A DNA stretch of 64,000 bases, from contig RWJK01000577.1 of NCBI GenBank assembly GCA_004335835.1, positions 1-64,000 of the forward strand. The letters are read 5' to 3'. Each line of letters opens with the position of its first letter. The stretch's first letter is position 1. Source of the DNA: Scenedesmus sp. ARA3. Lineage: Eukaryota > Chlorophyta > Chlorophyceae > Sphaeropleales > Scenedesmaceae. Made by a program: the position numbers and the translations under genes. Below, piece after piece: positions 25,628-37,072 of the stretch. A model generated the notes under the pieces. It searched no databases. It had not been told where the DNA came from and saw only the letters and a list, made by a program, of their open reading frames with translations.

Positions 25628-28223
25628 ATGGACCGAGATGCGTGCAACCTGGTTGTGAACGGGCCAATGGACCGTACTAGACGCCAGCAGGAGCAGCTGC
25701 AGCAGCATCAGGAGCAGCAGCAGCAATGCTCTCAAGGAGTGCTGGACATTGAAGGGGTTCTTGGCATGGTGTTTGAGCTGCTCGAGCCTAGGCTGCTGGC
25801 CAAGGCAAGATGCACATGCAAGCTGTGGCGGCAAGTGGCCAGCGACCTGCAAGTGAGACACACAACCTGCTGGCCACATGGCACTAGGGGGTCCTTTGGC
25901 GGATGCACATGACTGCAGTACTCTCCCGTCTGTTTACGCTGCCTGCACACTTTGCAGAATATGTTTCAGTATTGTGTACGCTTCAAAGTCTTCAAAATGC
26001 TCAATTGATGGGGGTGCATGACAGCAGCACCGGTCCTGCAAGCAGCGCTCCTCCATGCGTCCACATGCACAGCCGAGTGAAACGCATAGGTTAATGCTCA
26101 TGCACGCACAGCAAGTGCTACAGCAAAAGAGCGACCTGATGTCTGCCAAACCGTGCAGCCAAACAGGCTTTCTTGATGCTCAAGCTGCTGCTGCGCCACC
26201 ATGGTGCTCAACTGCTGTTGTGCACCACCTGCTTTGCTGTGCTGTATATGTGGCTTCAACTGCTGTGCTGTCAGGTGCGCAAGGCCTCGTTCATCCGCCA
26301 CTGGCAGCTGCTGGGCGTGCATGGCCAGCCAAGGCAGCTGCAGTTCTTTGAGGTGCGCGGCAACAGCTGCCAGCCGGCACATGGCAGCAGCATGTGTGCG
26401 TGTGGCCAGGCTTGATGGGGTTCGAAATTTTTGTTCTTGTCAGAGTGCTGATGCAGCTCTTCAGCGTATGGAGGCCACGTGCATACTCAGCCAGCAATGC
26501 GGCTGCAGACAACTAAGCACACAAGGCTTGCTGTGCAACGCGCATGGAGGCTGTTGTCAACATACACAGCAGCTGCACGCACAATGGTAAGCAACACGCC
26601 TGCAAGCACTATGCAGCTGGGCATCAGCACACAGCAACATAGAGTTCTGAAAATCCTCTTGCAGCTCTGCCTGCTGTCTTGTTAAAATCTGCCAACATTA
26701 TGCGTGTGTTGCCGCACGATCGTGTGCCTGCAATGCTGCAGACCGCCGCGCTGGCCAGCTTTGTGAGGCAGCATGTGGTGCTGCGCACAGATACGTTGCA
26801 GATGCTGGCGGTGCGCCACGGCACCGACGTGCCCGGGCTCAAACGCGTGAACAACCTCATGACGGAGCATTCGCTGCACTCGCGCACTCACCTGTTCATA
26901 CCCGGTGTGTGCAGGGCATGGGCTTATGTTTCTGCAGCAGGGGTTTTGAGGTTCAAGTTCAGGGATTGTAGCGTGCTTGAGTTGTGTGGGGCCACATGAT
27001 AACGATGGCGATCATCGTGTGGTGGCAATAGGGTCTGGGGTAGGTGCTTCTCTGTACAAGGCATGGTTGCGGGAAGGTGTGGATCTGCCAGTTTGCAGCA
27101 GCGTCTGCAGCAGCAGCGCAAGCGCGTGCAGCAGCAGGCCTTGCCGTGCGTTTAGTGCAGCTGCTGTCAACTCAGTACTCAGCCTGCTCACATCTGCTGT
27201 AGCACCAGCATGTGTTCACGGCTCTTCTGCTCTTGCTGTTGTGCTGTGCAGTGGCCAGTCGCGAGCAGCTGCAGGGTCAGCTGGTCAGCTTTGCCTTCTG
27301 CCCGCTGTCCAAGCGCCAGTTTGCTGTGCTGCGCGGCGGCCTGCACCAGCAGCAGCAGCAGCAGGGCACAGGCACAGCGGCAGAGGAAGAGCATCAGCAG
27401 CAGTTGCACCCGCAGGGCCAGGGCAGTGCGGGCCACAGCGCTTTTAAGGTAATGATGATTGATTGTGTTTTCGGTGGAGTTGAATTTTGCCCGCGTGGCC
27501 GCTTCAATCAGTCGGCGGTCACAGCACCCAATCAGCCGCCAGCACATCCAGATTTGAGTTTATCTTGCATCTCTATAGTGTTCTGCCGACGCATGCTGCG
27601 CGATGCCTGCATTGTTGCCGCTCACACACATGCACAAATGCACCACATGCACACATGCGTTGTCCACAACAAATTTGCAGTGGGCCCTCACCGCGGCTGC
27701 TGCCGCAGCGTGACGTTCTGGTGGCGCAGCTGTGCCAGCTGTAACTCTATGATATTCTCAACACTGCTCGCGTGTCTGCTGCTGCAGCTTGAGGCGCTGG
27801 AGGCCAAGCTGTGCCAGCTGCTGGGGCGCAGCCTGCACGTGGACAGCGATACAGCTAAGTTCTACCTGGGCGAGGCGGGCGGAGATATTAAGGCAGCCAT
27901 GGAGGCCTTCGGTGAGCGTCATTGCATGTCATAACATGCGTGTAACACGTCGCATTGACGTGGCTGAGCTTGCGGCTTTGATTTGCGACGGAGGTCAACA
28001 GCCGGCGCAAGGATTGGTTGCGCAGCTCCACCGTTTTTTCAGAGCAGCTGCTGTCTTCTTTGGCCAACACGTTCGTGAAACTCATGTTATTGACAAACCG
28101 AAATTGCTGCTCTGCCTGCTGACTGCCTGCACAGCGCAAGACCTGGCCTGGGAGGGCACCACACCCGGGCCTATCCGCACAGCGCCCGTACAGCGCTGGA
28201 TCGAGGGCAAGGCCGGGCTGTGA
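25628..28223 (+). CDS. F-box protein with LysM domain
   Basis: Likely substrate adaptor of an SCF ubiquitin ligase. Exons: 25628-25852, 26275-26352, 26742-26904, 27252-27448, 27788-27911, 28135-28223, giving 291 residues. The F-box is at residues 35-72 (VLGMVFELLEPRLLAKARC, then CKLWRQVASD). A LysM domain follows at about 108-155: HVVLRTDTLQMLAVRHGTDV, then LKRVNNLM, then RTHLFIP. The same pairing exists in a plant family (for example Arabidopsis At1g55000), including the C-terminal FYLGEAGGDIKAAMEAF and DLAWE segments, which look UBA-like. A Gln-rich insert lies near residues 175-210. An intracellular LysM next to an F-box suggests glycan-linked substrate recognition, but that is inference. 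TGTAA lies 142 bases after the stop. Confidence 0.88.
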
Positions 28224-28364
28224 AGCTGCCAAAGCAGCAGCTGCAGCAGTAGCAGCAGTAGCGCTTGCAGGAACACATGTGCTTACAAGCAGTGCATGCA
28301 TGCAGGACAAGCAGAAGCAACAGGCGCCTTCCGCCATGCTGTCACCATCCCAACTTCAGCTCTC

Positions 28365-28369
28365 TGTAA
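28365..28369 (+). terminator. TGTAA polyadenylation signal of the F-box-LysM gene
   Basis: TGTAA 142 bases after the stop codon, at a typical distance for chlorophyte genes. Confidence 0.6.
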
Positions 28370-29940
28370 CATACGTGTGTATCAGTGCTTCTGTGTTCTG
28401 TTCAAGCCAACTGTGGCTGATTAAGGGGCAGTGCTGTGCCCTTGCATGGTGCAGCAGAGGTGCGCTGGTGTCACCCAATCAGACACTAGCAAATTCTTCC
28501 TCATCTGCGTCTTTTGTACACAAGCTTTTCGACAGTGTCGCAGTTGCAGGTTGCACGCAGCACAGTGCTGCAGCCAAGGGCACTGCCTCGACTTGTGTGC
28601 ACATCACACAGCAGTGTCCTTAGCGCTGTGTCGCATGCTTGGAGTGTTTTAGCGCGGAGCTGATGGCCGCCGGCAGCCAGATGTTCCTGCTGATGGGGCT
28701 GCTGCAGCACCATCTGTGAGGGGCTGCCTGCATACTGCAGAGTTCTTTGAATGCTCAGCCCCCAGGGCCTTATGCTGATACATCATGATGCATGCTCAAG
28801 GTTTGGCGGTCTATCTCCTGCGTTTGTTCAGCAGTAAGTCGAGCTGGGACGCCGTGTGCGACAGCATTGTGTACGTGTGCTAGTTTGGGTTTACAGTATG
28901 CAGGCGTTTTGTGCCTCCCCTTCATCATCATATTCATGTGCTTACCCAAAGCCACGCATTTGTACATGCGCATCCGGCAGGATTCTGCCGCGTCCTTCAT
29001 TTATAGGATGGTGCTCTCAGTCTAACCCGGAGCTGCTAGCATTATGATCTGATCAGGTGCGGCCTGGCTGTCATGCTGTGGGCCCTGTGGTTGGTGCTGC
29101 ACCCTGCTGTGCAGCGGTGCAGCTCTACAAATCATGCAAGCGCTGCGGCAGTGCCCGCAGTCCTGCCTGCTGTGCTTGGCCTAGTGATTTGCACTGGTGC
29201 GGGAACCCTCTAGAGGCTGAGGAATCTGACGATATGTAGCGCGGCATCAGAAGCAACTTGTTTCAAAGTTTGCAGCGTTGTACCATACCCAGTCTGCAGA
29301 GTTAACTCAAGAACGTTCTTGCTGCATTTGTCATATGATTCAATTTACTGTGAAGTCTGCCACCGGCGCTGCAGCCTAGTCTGGGCCTAGCCGCTGCTGT
29401 TGCGGCTGGCAGCAGCAAGCCAGCTGGCTGGGTTGTGTGACGGTTCAATCAAGGCTCGCTGCGAGTGCACACCAGCCTGCACTTCAATTGCCGGCGTTAG
29501 TGCTGCCTGGTTGATGGTGCAGACTAGTCACGTGTAGATGATGGCGTTGTGCTGACACAGCATTCAGACAAAGTTGCCGCCGGCTACTGCGTAGCACTGA
29601 AAAAATGGCTGTCTTGTGTGTACTGCTGCAGCACAGCATCGATGCTGTGAAAGATATCTTTGCAGACAGCACCCAGCTAATGGCGTGAGGTGTAGGTAGC
29701 TTCCATCTGCACATATCCTTCTGCAGATCGAGTAGGCATTGTGCATCCTAGCAGTTGTCCTGCAGGGCAACCTTATTGTCCTGCAGGGCAATATTGCCCA
29801 TAATTATTAATCCCTGTGCCACTTGCATGTTGCCCCGTCCATTAGTGTGCTGCCGGCATTTGGCAGCAGCGCTGGATGAGCCTTCAGCTGGCGTTTACTG
29901 GCGCTGGTGCGCAGTGCGTCGATGGCTGCAGGCACATGTG

Positions 29941-29960
29941 CCTACTTTGTACAAAGTAGG
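29941..29960. repeat. Perfect 20-base palindrome
   Basis: CCTACTTTGTACAAAGTAGG equals its own reverse complement over all 20 bases. It lies in non-coding DNA. Confidence 0.95.
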
Positions 29961-30566
29961 TGCCGTGACTTGTGTAAAAGGTGTAAAAGGCTGGACGTTC
30001 GTCTTATGTCGTCATCGTCATCATCATCATGTTACTCATCCGTGCGTCTTATGTCCTAATGTTCTTTATGTGTAGACCTGCATTCTTTCATTGCAGCTGA
30101 TATAAGTAGTAGACGGACCCAGCGCTGAACCTGCCTGTTTGAAAAGCTGCCGTCACATCCAAGGTTGTTGCGTGACCAGGCCGTGTAAGAAGTTACAGGA
30201 AGCACACATTGCAAAAGCACGATGCAACATGATGTTCACTCACGGCCAGATAACACAGCCAAACGACAGCGCTGTCTCGGCTAGCCTGTCTCGGCAAGGC
30301 CGTTTATCGCCATGCATGTTGCAATAAGCACGCAAGTTCGGACGAAAAATAATATTCCTGGTGGTCAGCAGAGGCGACATCCCGCCGCCATAGCCCCCAC
30401 GTAGAATCACAGGCAGCAGATCTGCTCATCTAGATGTTCAAGCACTGAAGTCCCAAGCCCATGGCAACTGTGCAACTCACTGTGGGAAGACAGGAAGCAT
30501 ACAACTCGGCAACAACTTGTATACAACCGATTTATGTATACGTCTTGTAAACAGCAGTTGTAAAAC

Positions 30567-30584
30567 TATACAAGTTCTTGTATA
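30567..30584. repeat. Inverted repeat TATACAAG-TT-CTTGTATA
   Basis: Two perfect 8-base arms separated by TT. A related 10-base palindrome TTGTATACAA occurs about 50 bases upstream. Confidence 0.9.
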
Positions 30585-30792
30585 TTTGGAGCACATACAT
30601 GCCGTGAAACATGCTTAAACGGAGCTAATCTGCGGTGTTATGATGCAGGATATATATGTTAGAACTAGTAGTGTTGCGTGACAGCTCAGTCCCGAACTGC
30701 TGCAGGGCGCAAAGTTCATAGAGCCAGATGCATGAAACTGGGACTGGTGCTGCTATATTACGGGCGTCACAAGCCACGGGCAAGGTACCGAA

Positions 30793-31469
30793 CTATGGAT
30801 AACCGCTGTCGGCGTCAGCAAGCCCCAGGAACTGCATGTACCAGTCAACTGGTATGGTACAGCCAAACAGTCCTGCTGGCAGAGTACCAGATCCGACACC
30901 TACCGGTGCTGACCTTGGCCCTGTCACATTGCTCATTATCTGCAAAAAACATCGATTCAAAGGCTGCAACGAAGAAGCCACCGGTGTTTCGTGCAGTGCG
31001 GAAGTTCCGGGTACTTCCACCGAAGGCGGAAGTTGACTCGACTGCGTCTTCGAGGCGTGTGCCCTGCCTACTACACAGCTTCCAGGACGCAGACCTTAAA
31101 CATACTCTTTCAATGTGCCTTGCAACTGCAGTTCATGAGCTTTGCTTGACCGCCAACACTGTTTCGCACTTTGCAATCATTCCAGGGCGCTGGCCCTCAG
31201 TCGCCCTCTCCGCCACTATGCAGCAGAATTGCCGCAACTCTATTCGTGCATCAGCAACTGTTGAGCTATATTTGATGATGGTCAGCGATATGCGGAATAG
31301 CGTGCACTGCAACCGGGGAACTTTGCATGGATATGCATGGAGTGGCTCAGCAAGGACGGCTCGCGTTTAACTACCTTCACAACGTCAAGCACACTGAGAA
31401 TACGTCGTCCGAATACATAGCGAGTAACCGCATGCACGCATATACGGTCCACCGATGGGGCACCACGGC
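30793..31469 (-). CDS. Doubtful gene fragment, unknown function
   Basis: Two exon-like pieces on the minus strand. One, about 31375-31469, follows a CTG-rich intron end and reads VDRICVHAVTRYVFGRRILS before a GT donor. The other, 30793-30939, follows TTTTTTGCAG, reads LPAGLFGCTIPVDWYMQFLG and ends at a stop. The CAG strand of the array at 31471-31503 fits a minus-strand intron. A long overlapping frame on the plus strand (30678-31370) is also open, so strand and reality are both uncertain. No family recognised. Confidence 0.25.
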
Positions 31470-31503
31470 CTTGCAGCAGCAGCAACAGCAGCAGCAGCAG
31501 TAG

Positions 31504-32011
31504 CAGCAGGGGGCGGTGTGACCTCCCATGGGGTGCGAAAGACAACTTCGCTCCATTGCAACCAGCATTTTTTGCAAAAAAATATTGGTGCAAATTGCTG
31601 CTGAGGCACATGTTGGGAACCTTGTCAAACACTCATCTTGATTTTTCTTTTTTGTCCGTGAATCAGCACCCTGTGAAAAAATGCAGCCAAGTTGTGCATG
31701 ATCAGGGCGGCTGTATCAGTATACGTACCAGCTGCCAAGCCTTAACTGTAACACTGCACAACTGCCACAAACAGTCTGTATCGTATGTCACAGCAGCGGA
31801 CCATGCTCACAAGACATGGTAATAAAGCAGCTGTAGTCTGACGCAGACAACATTGTGCCTGTCCACACAGCCCTCCTTCACGGCGGTACATGCGACATCA
31901 TCCAAACGCGTCAGAGGACATGCGCCCTGCTCGCAGCAACAAGGTCTTGTCACGAGGGCGCGTCAACGCAACAACAGTTCACAGGAAGCCGAACAGCTAA
32001 CACCAACATTG
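31504..32011. other. Intergenic, no gene seen
   Basis: Between the doubtful exons and the 3' end of the RlmN gene. A plus-strand TGTAA near 31749 has no assigned gene. Confidence 0.4.
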
Positions 32012-32657
32012 TCATCTCGCTGCTGCTGGTGCAGCTGCCACCAGCTCTTCTATGTCCTTCAGGCCGCCGGTGCTGCTGCTGCTGCCGGCTGCCTCGCTGC
32101 TGCAGCCGCCAGCTTGCTGCGCGTGCTGGATCACCAGCTGACCACACGCACCTGCAGCAACACCATCAGCAGCGCCAGCAGCAGCAGCAGCAGTAAAGGT
32201 AGCAGCAGGCTGTCAAGCAATATGGCGTGCATGCTGTGTGCCTGTGCTCCCTGTACCTAACTGCAATTCCAGCGCTTACGACCCCACCGCAAGGCACTGC
32301 ACCATGCAGAACATAGCAGACTGTGCAACAAACCCCTGCCAACTCGGGGCATCCTCTCCCGCTGGCACCTGCAACCTTGAACAATTGCTCACTGCTGCTG
32401 CTGCTGCCTCTGCCGCACTCCTACTGCTGCAGGTGTCCAAAGCACAGCCCATGCAATGCAGCAGCAGCACCCACACACCTGATATGTCCTGGCCCTTCTC
32501 CTGCCGAATGGTGCAGTGCAGGCCGTAGCTGCTGCGCAGGATGCGCTGGAAGCCCTCCACTGAGCCCTCAGCAGGCGCTGCAAAGAAGGGGCCATCGGGC
32601 TGGTACACGGGGTTCCAGGGGATGAGGTTGATCACCATGTCGCGGCCCTGCAGGGCA

Positions 32658-32689
<32 letters not shown>

Positions 32690-33502
32690 CTTACGCAGAT
32701 GCCGTAGGGTGTCAGCAAAATATACATGCTGATGCATAGGTGCACAGCAGCCCAGCATGACCTGCCAACTGCTGCACCCCTGCAGCACCACCCACATGTT
32801 TGCAGGCATGCCATCCCTTCACAAGAGCATACAGTCGCAATGGCCAGCTGTGGCGCTTTCCTACACTGCTGCTGCATCAGTTAGCATCTGAGCACTGCCT
32901 GGCCAGCGCACCTGCAGCAGCTGCCCCAGCTCATGCGCCTGCTCCGGGCCGTCATTCACGCCAGCCAGCACCACGTACTCCACAAACACGCGCTGCTGGC
33001 TGGCAGCCTGGTACTCCGCCACAGCGTCCATTAGCTTGGCCAGCGGGTAGGCGCGCGCACTGGGCACAATGGTGCGCCGCAGCTCTTGGGTGGGGGCATG
33101 TAGCGACAGCGCCAGGCTCACTCCCTGCAGAGTTGAGCGTATGGGAGAATTGGCAGGCAGGCGAGGTGCATGGTGAAACGGGATGCAGACAGCAGCGTTG
33201 ACACACGCCCCTGAACCAGGCAAGCAGCAGCAGCAGCAGAGGTATGTGCTGCATCCGCAGTGCACTACTCCTGCCTTGGTAGTGCGCTGCACTGCATTGC
33301 ATTGCATTGCATTGCATTGCATTGCATTGCACAGCCGCCCAGCTCACCGGCAGGTCAGCAGCCATCTGCTTAATGCGCGGGATGACGCCCACAGTTGACA
33401 CGGTGATGTGGCGGCACCCGATGCCAAACAGGCGCGGCTCGCCCATCATGCCCACGGCCGCCTTGACTGCCTCATAGTTGCTCAGCGGCTCACCCATGCC
33501 CT

Positions 33503-33554
<52 letters not shown>

Positions 33555-33962
33555 CGCAAGTGAAGAGGAGAGACAGGTGTTACAGACAGTAACTACCATA
33601 CATGTTGCAGCACCAGTACAAGGCAGGTTGAAGCCAGGAAGTTTCACCTGCTGGGCAGTGGCTCTAGTGTTTGAAGCCACACAAACCATGGCTCAATTGT
33701 GCTTCTCACAAGGTCATACATAGCAGGCCCAACTGCTTGCAACTGCTCCTGCAGCGCCGGCCCCCATGCACATGATGCCGAGTAGGGGCATGCATCAGCT
33801 GCTCTACAGTAATGCTACCAACACACGGCATGCTTCCATTCCTGTCACGCCTCCCCGCCCACCATGAACACGATGTTGCGTATGGGCGTCACGCGCGTGG
33901 CGTGCACCAGCTGCTCCACAATCTCGCCGCAGCACAAGTTGCCCTTCAAGCCCATGGTGCCT

Positions 33963-34009
<47 letters not shown>

Positions 34010-35213
34010 TGACAACTTATCTAGCTAACTGGCAACTCATTGCTCACGCGCTGTTGCCAATTGCTGGCCCTGCACTGCATTGTACGCTGCTGCAAGGATA
34101 GCCCCACCACACAGCTTAGCTACAGGTTTGCTGCAGTGGCGGTGTCCTCTGTCAAAGCAATTAACGCACCTGTTGCACAGAATGTGCAGCCCATCTGGCA
34201 GCCAACTTGTGATGACACGCACAGCGTGCTGCGCTTGTTGCCCCAGCCGGCTGCCTCCTCCCTGCCTGTGTAACGGTCTGCAGGTACACAACACCAGCGG
34301 AGATGCGGCAGCATAGTCAAATCCACACAACCACTCAAGGAGATGTTCTGCTGCAAAGGTAGCAGGGCGTGCCACTGTACCACTGGAGCAGTCTTTGCTG
34401 TGTTCACTGTGTGTCGACAATCCTCTCAGCTCCTGCCGTGCTTCGTTGCTGGGCATGACAGCTGCAAGGATGCCACCAGCAATGCCACGTCAACCAAGGC
34501 CGCTGTTGCTGCTGCTGCTGCTGCTGACGCTGACACTGTAGTTTTGATGAAGTGCAAAACCACCTCGTGCGCACCTGACGTGTCGTAGTGCATGAGCACT
34601 GCCTCCACACGCGTGCCATCCTGTAGCTGCTGCTATCAACCATGGTCGCTGTTGCTGCTGCTGCTGCTAACGCACCTGACGTGTCGTAGTGCATGACCAC
34701 TGCCTCCACCTGCATGCCATCCTGCAGCTGTATGAGCAGCTTGGTGGTGTCCCCGCCCGTGGACTGCTGGCAGCGCAGCACCGTAGAGGTGCAGCGGCTG
34801 AACTGCTGCTCCAGCAGCACAGCCGCTGCCTTGGGCAGGTCTGGGATGTCTGACCAGGCGACGTCTGGGTTCTTCAGGAGCATGCTGCCGGGCGAGGAAC
34901 AGGTGTAGAGGCAGATGAAGCAGACAACAAGACTGTTGCAGGCCTTGAGGCACAGCATGTGCATGTTTTACTTTTATGCGGTGCATAGCTGGGAAGCTGT
35001 GCTCCAGGCTGGGTGACAGCACATGCTGCTGCTGCTGCTGCTGCTTCCCATGTACCTCCGTACGTCATGTACAGCAGCTTGGTTTACCGATATCGATACT
35101 TACCTCCAGAGTTTGTAAACATGGCGCTCCTTTATGCCACGCTCGCGAAAGGCTGCAAGCACGGCGGGCAAGTCCCAGACTGACTGTGGAGACAGCACTC
35201 TCGACGGCGCCAT
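32012..35213 (-). CDS. RlmN/Cfr-family radical SAM RNA methyltransferase
   Basis: Methylates C2 of adenine in 23S rRNA and some tRNAs; in algae probably in plastid or mitochondrion. Exons: 35104-35213, 34676-34884, 34170-34277, 33863-33960, 33348-33500, 32912-33124, 32479-32647, 32012-32151 (399 residues, frame exact). The radical SAM cluster motif is VGCQMGCTFCATG (CxxxCxxC, about residues 133-140), preceded by the catalytic Cys in TLCVSS. GTMGLKGN, VFMGMGEPLSNYEAV, ITVSTVGV, LALSLHAP and INLIPWNP follow in family order. The second catalytic Cys is in ISGACGQLV near residue 356. So all cysteines needed for the ping-pong mechanism are present. The N-terminus MAPSRVLSPQSVWDLP is short and gives no clear targeting signal. 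Introns hold (CTG)n acceptors, an ATTGC repeat and a duplicated exon end near 34566. Confidence 0.93.
33294..33329. repeat. (ATTGC)n pentanucleotide microsatellite
   Basis: About seven near-perfect ATTGC units inside the RlmN intron between exons 33348-33500 and 32912-33124. Confidence 0.95.
33504..33551 (-). repeat. (CTG)16 acceptor array (CAG on + strand)
   Basis: On the sense strand of RlmN, CTG units run into the CAG acceptor of exon 33348-33500. Confidence 0.95.
33964..34008 (-). repeat. (CTG)15 acceptor array (CAG on + strand)
   Basis: On the sense strand, CTG units run into the acceptor of RlmN exon 33863-33960. Confidence 0.95.
34566..34640 (-). repeat. Dead copy of an RlmN exon 3' end
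   Basis: A diverged copy (about 75 bases) of the end of exon 34676-34884, including the motif for MHYDTSG and the GT donor, placed about 110 bases into the following intron. Confidence 0.85.
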
Positions 35214-37072
35214 GGGCCTGACGCTCGCTGTCGACCTATGGCTGCACAAATGTAGATGTATCAACTATTCGAGTTACAGGTTGTAAAGGCACCGCCTTCG
35301 TGCTGACAGGTCAGGTTCTCTGAGGATGAGCTGCTGCAGGAACACAGCAAGACTCAACTGCTGTATGCTGATAAGGTTGATGTTGCACATCTGTATCTTG
35401 CTTGACAGAGGTGTAAACTGTATGTGCATGTTGGCACCCTGGATGCTCACTTAACGTGAATGACAGGCAGGCAGTCTCAAGCAGCTAGGGTTCTTCAAGA
35501 CAGCCGCTGCACCTTCTACCACCCCTGTCTTCAGCGTTTTGCACCTTGCTGCTCACCCCTTGCCCTTTAGGGACCTCGTGTAATTTAGTTCAAAAATGCT
35601 GCGCTTGGCAGTAATGCAACAAACATGCACCAACATGCCAAGGTGCTGCAAGCATAGGTGGCACTCAGGCATCCCGCAACACATTCCCTTGATGCCCTTG
35701 ATGGAGCATAACCTCCACAAACATCTGATCTAGGCTCTGCCGTTTTGCATCAAAAAAGTCAACAACCAACTTCAATGAGTTGTTGTACTACAAACACAAG
35801 CCAAATGGCAGGCACTACAAAATCAAGCTGGTGACGGTATATGTACCTACTTGGCACGCGCAATCTAGTCAGACTGCAAGCATACCACTGAGGGGATCAT
35901 TACATGGCTTGTAACAGCTAGCTAATGTACTAAACACCGGTTACATCTGTCAATAACGTGAGCAAACAGCAGCAAGCATGATAAGGCAGCATGTACTAGG
36001 GAGGGAAGTGGCACCTCCATTAGCTTTGCCTCGTCAGTCCTGCGCGATCCTACACTGTCCTATTGCCCGGTCTGGCCTGGAGCACCTGGAGCAACAGCTG
36101 AGCAGCATGCTACCGGCGGAATGGCGCCATTCAGGTGATAAGTTTCATGTTACTTGATGACTTGTGCTGGCTAACACGCAGGGTGTTTGCTCAGGCGTCT
36201 CGTGAATGGTCTTGTCTTTTCCAGTCCTGCCAAGTCGATTATGTCGACGCGCATTTCGATCGCAAGTGCTCAGGATGTCTACATGCTTACATGCTATATG
36301 CAAACTCTCTGTGAGCAGCCGCTGCTTGGCACAATCACCAGACAGTGCAGGCTCTGTTATGTTCAGTTTGCAGCATCCCACATACCAGACCACTGCGGCA
36401 CCAACAGCAGATTTGAGCCACCACATGAGCCCCAACACGATATCCAGTGTTTGACCAAAAACTGCTGCAGCACTGACCCGCACCAGGTGGTAGGGACCCA
36501 AGGCACATCAGAAACTTGCCTGGCACAGTAAGCCGGCCATTATCACAACGCTCAAGCCCCAGCGCATGGTGATAAGCCCCAGCCCCGCAGACTCAGTTCA
36601 ATATTCAGCCCTCTTGCCAGCTGCAGGCACTTGGTGATTCAGCAACTGCTTGGTTCATCCAGCTGCTCCGCAAAACCTCTGCCAAACCCCTGAAAGTAGC
36701 AACAGCGGCAACAGCAGCAACAGCAGCAACAGTGCCAACGAGCCTGTCAACACAGCTGTCCCACAAGCACTGTGATTCTGACGCACTAGAATCATGGCGA
36801 AAAAACTGTCCTGCAAGCAAGTGACAGCTGCGTTTCTGGCGCCCTTGGGCATGGCAACATACCTTTCCTGCAAGCACCCAGCAGCTGTGTTTTCTGCGCC
36901 CTGGGGCCATGGCAACACCACTGGCCTGCAAGCATGCAGCAGCTGTGTTTCTGGCGCCTTGTCACTGTGTGCAAGCAAGCGTGCTTGCTGTACGTCTGAA
37001 ACTGTAGGTGCTTTAAACCCACGCACCTGGCACCGCAGATCCCAATGCGCCTTGCGCTTCTTGCGGCTCCAG
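35214..37072. other. AT-richer intergenic stretch
   Basis: No supported gene over about 1.85 kb. Near its right end is a 57-58 base tandem repeat (36794-36970). Other short frames lack splice logic. Confidence 0.5.
36794..36970. repeat. Three-copy tandem repeat, period 57-58 bases
   Basis: Units start at ATGGC near 36794, 36851 and 36909. On the plus strand the first two encode related 19-residue blocks (MAKKLSCKQVTAAFLAPLG and MATYLSCKHPAAVFSAPWG); the third shifts frame. Confidence 0.85.

Larger units (their letters stand above)
28370..30792. other. Gene-poor, AT-richer intergenic region
   Basis: No gene with convincing splice structure. One orphan GC-rich stretch at about 28654-28719 (+) follows an AG and reads AELMAAGSQMFLLMGLLQHH before a stop; it could be an alternative last exon of the F-box-LysM gene. 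The region also holds a perfect palindrome (29941-29960), a short ATC array near 30020 and a TATACAAG inverted repeat (30567-30584). Confidence 0.5.

Noticed and set aside
28654..28719. Separate small gene after the F-box-LysM gene
   Set aside because: A single exon-like stretch with no start codon context or partner exon; noted only as a possible alternative last exon.
29941..29960. Similarity of the palindrome core TTTGTACAAA to Gateway att sites
   Set aside because: Only the 10-base core is shared and no vector sequence surrounds it; taken as coincidence.
30678..31370. 230-codon plus-strand frame in the AT-richer island
   Set aside because: No recognisable motif, no splice context and an antisense exon pair with better splice sites; not called as a gene, though it cannot be excluded.
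33504..34008. CRISPR-like array
   Set aside because: CAG arrays and the ATTGC run are simple microsatellites without unique spacers, in a eukaryotic intron.
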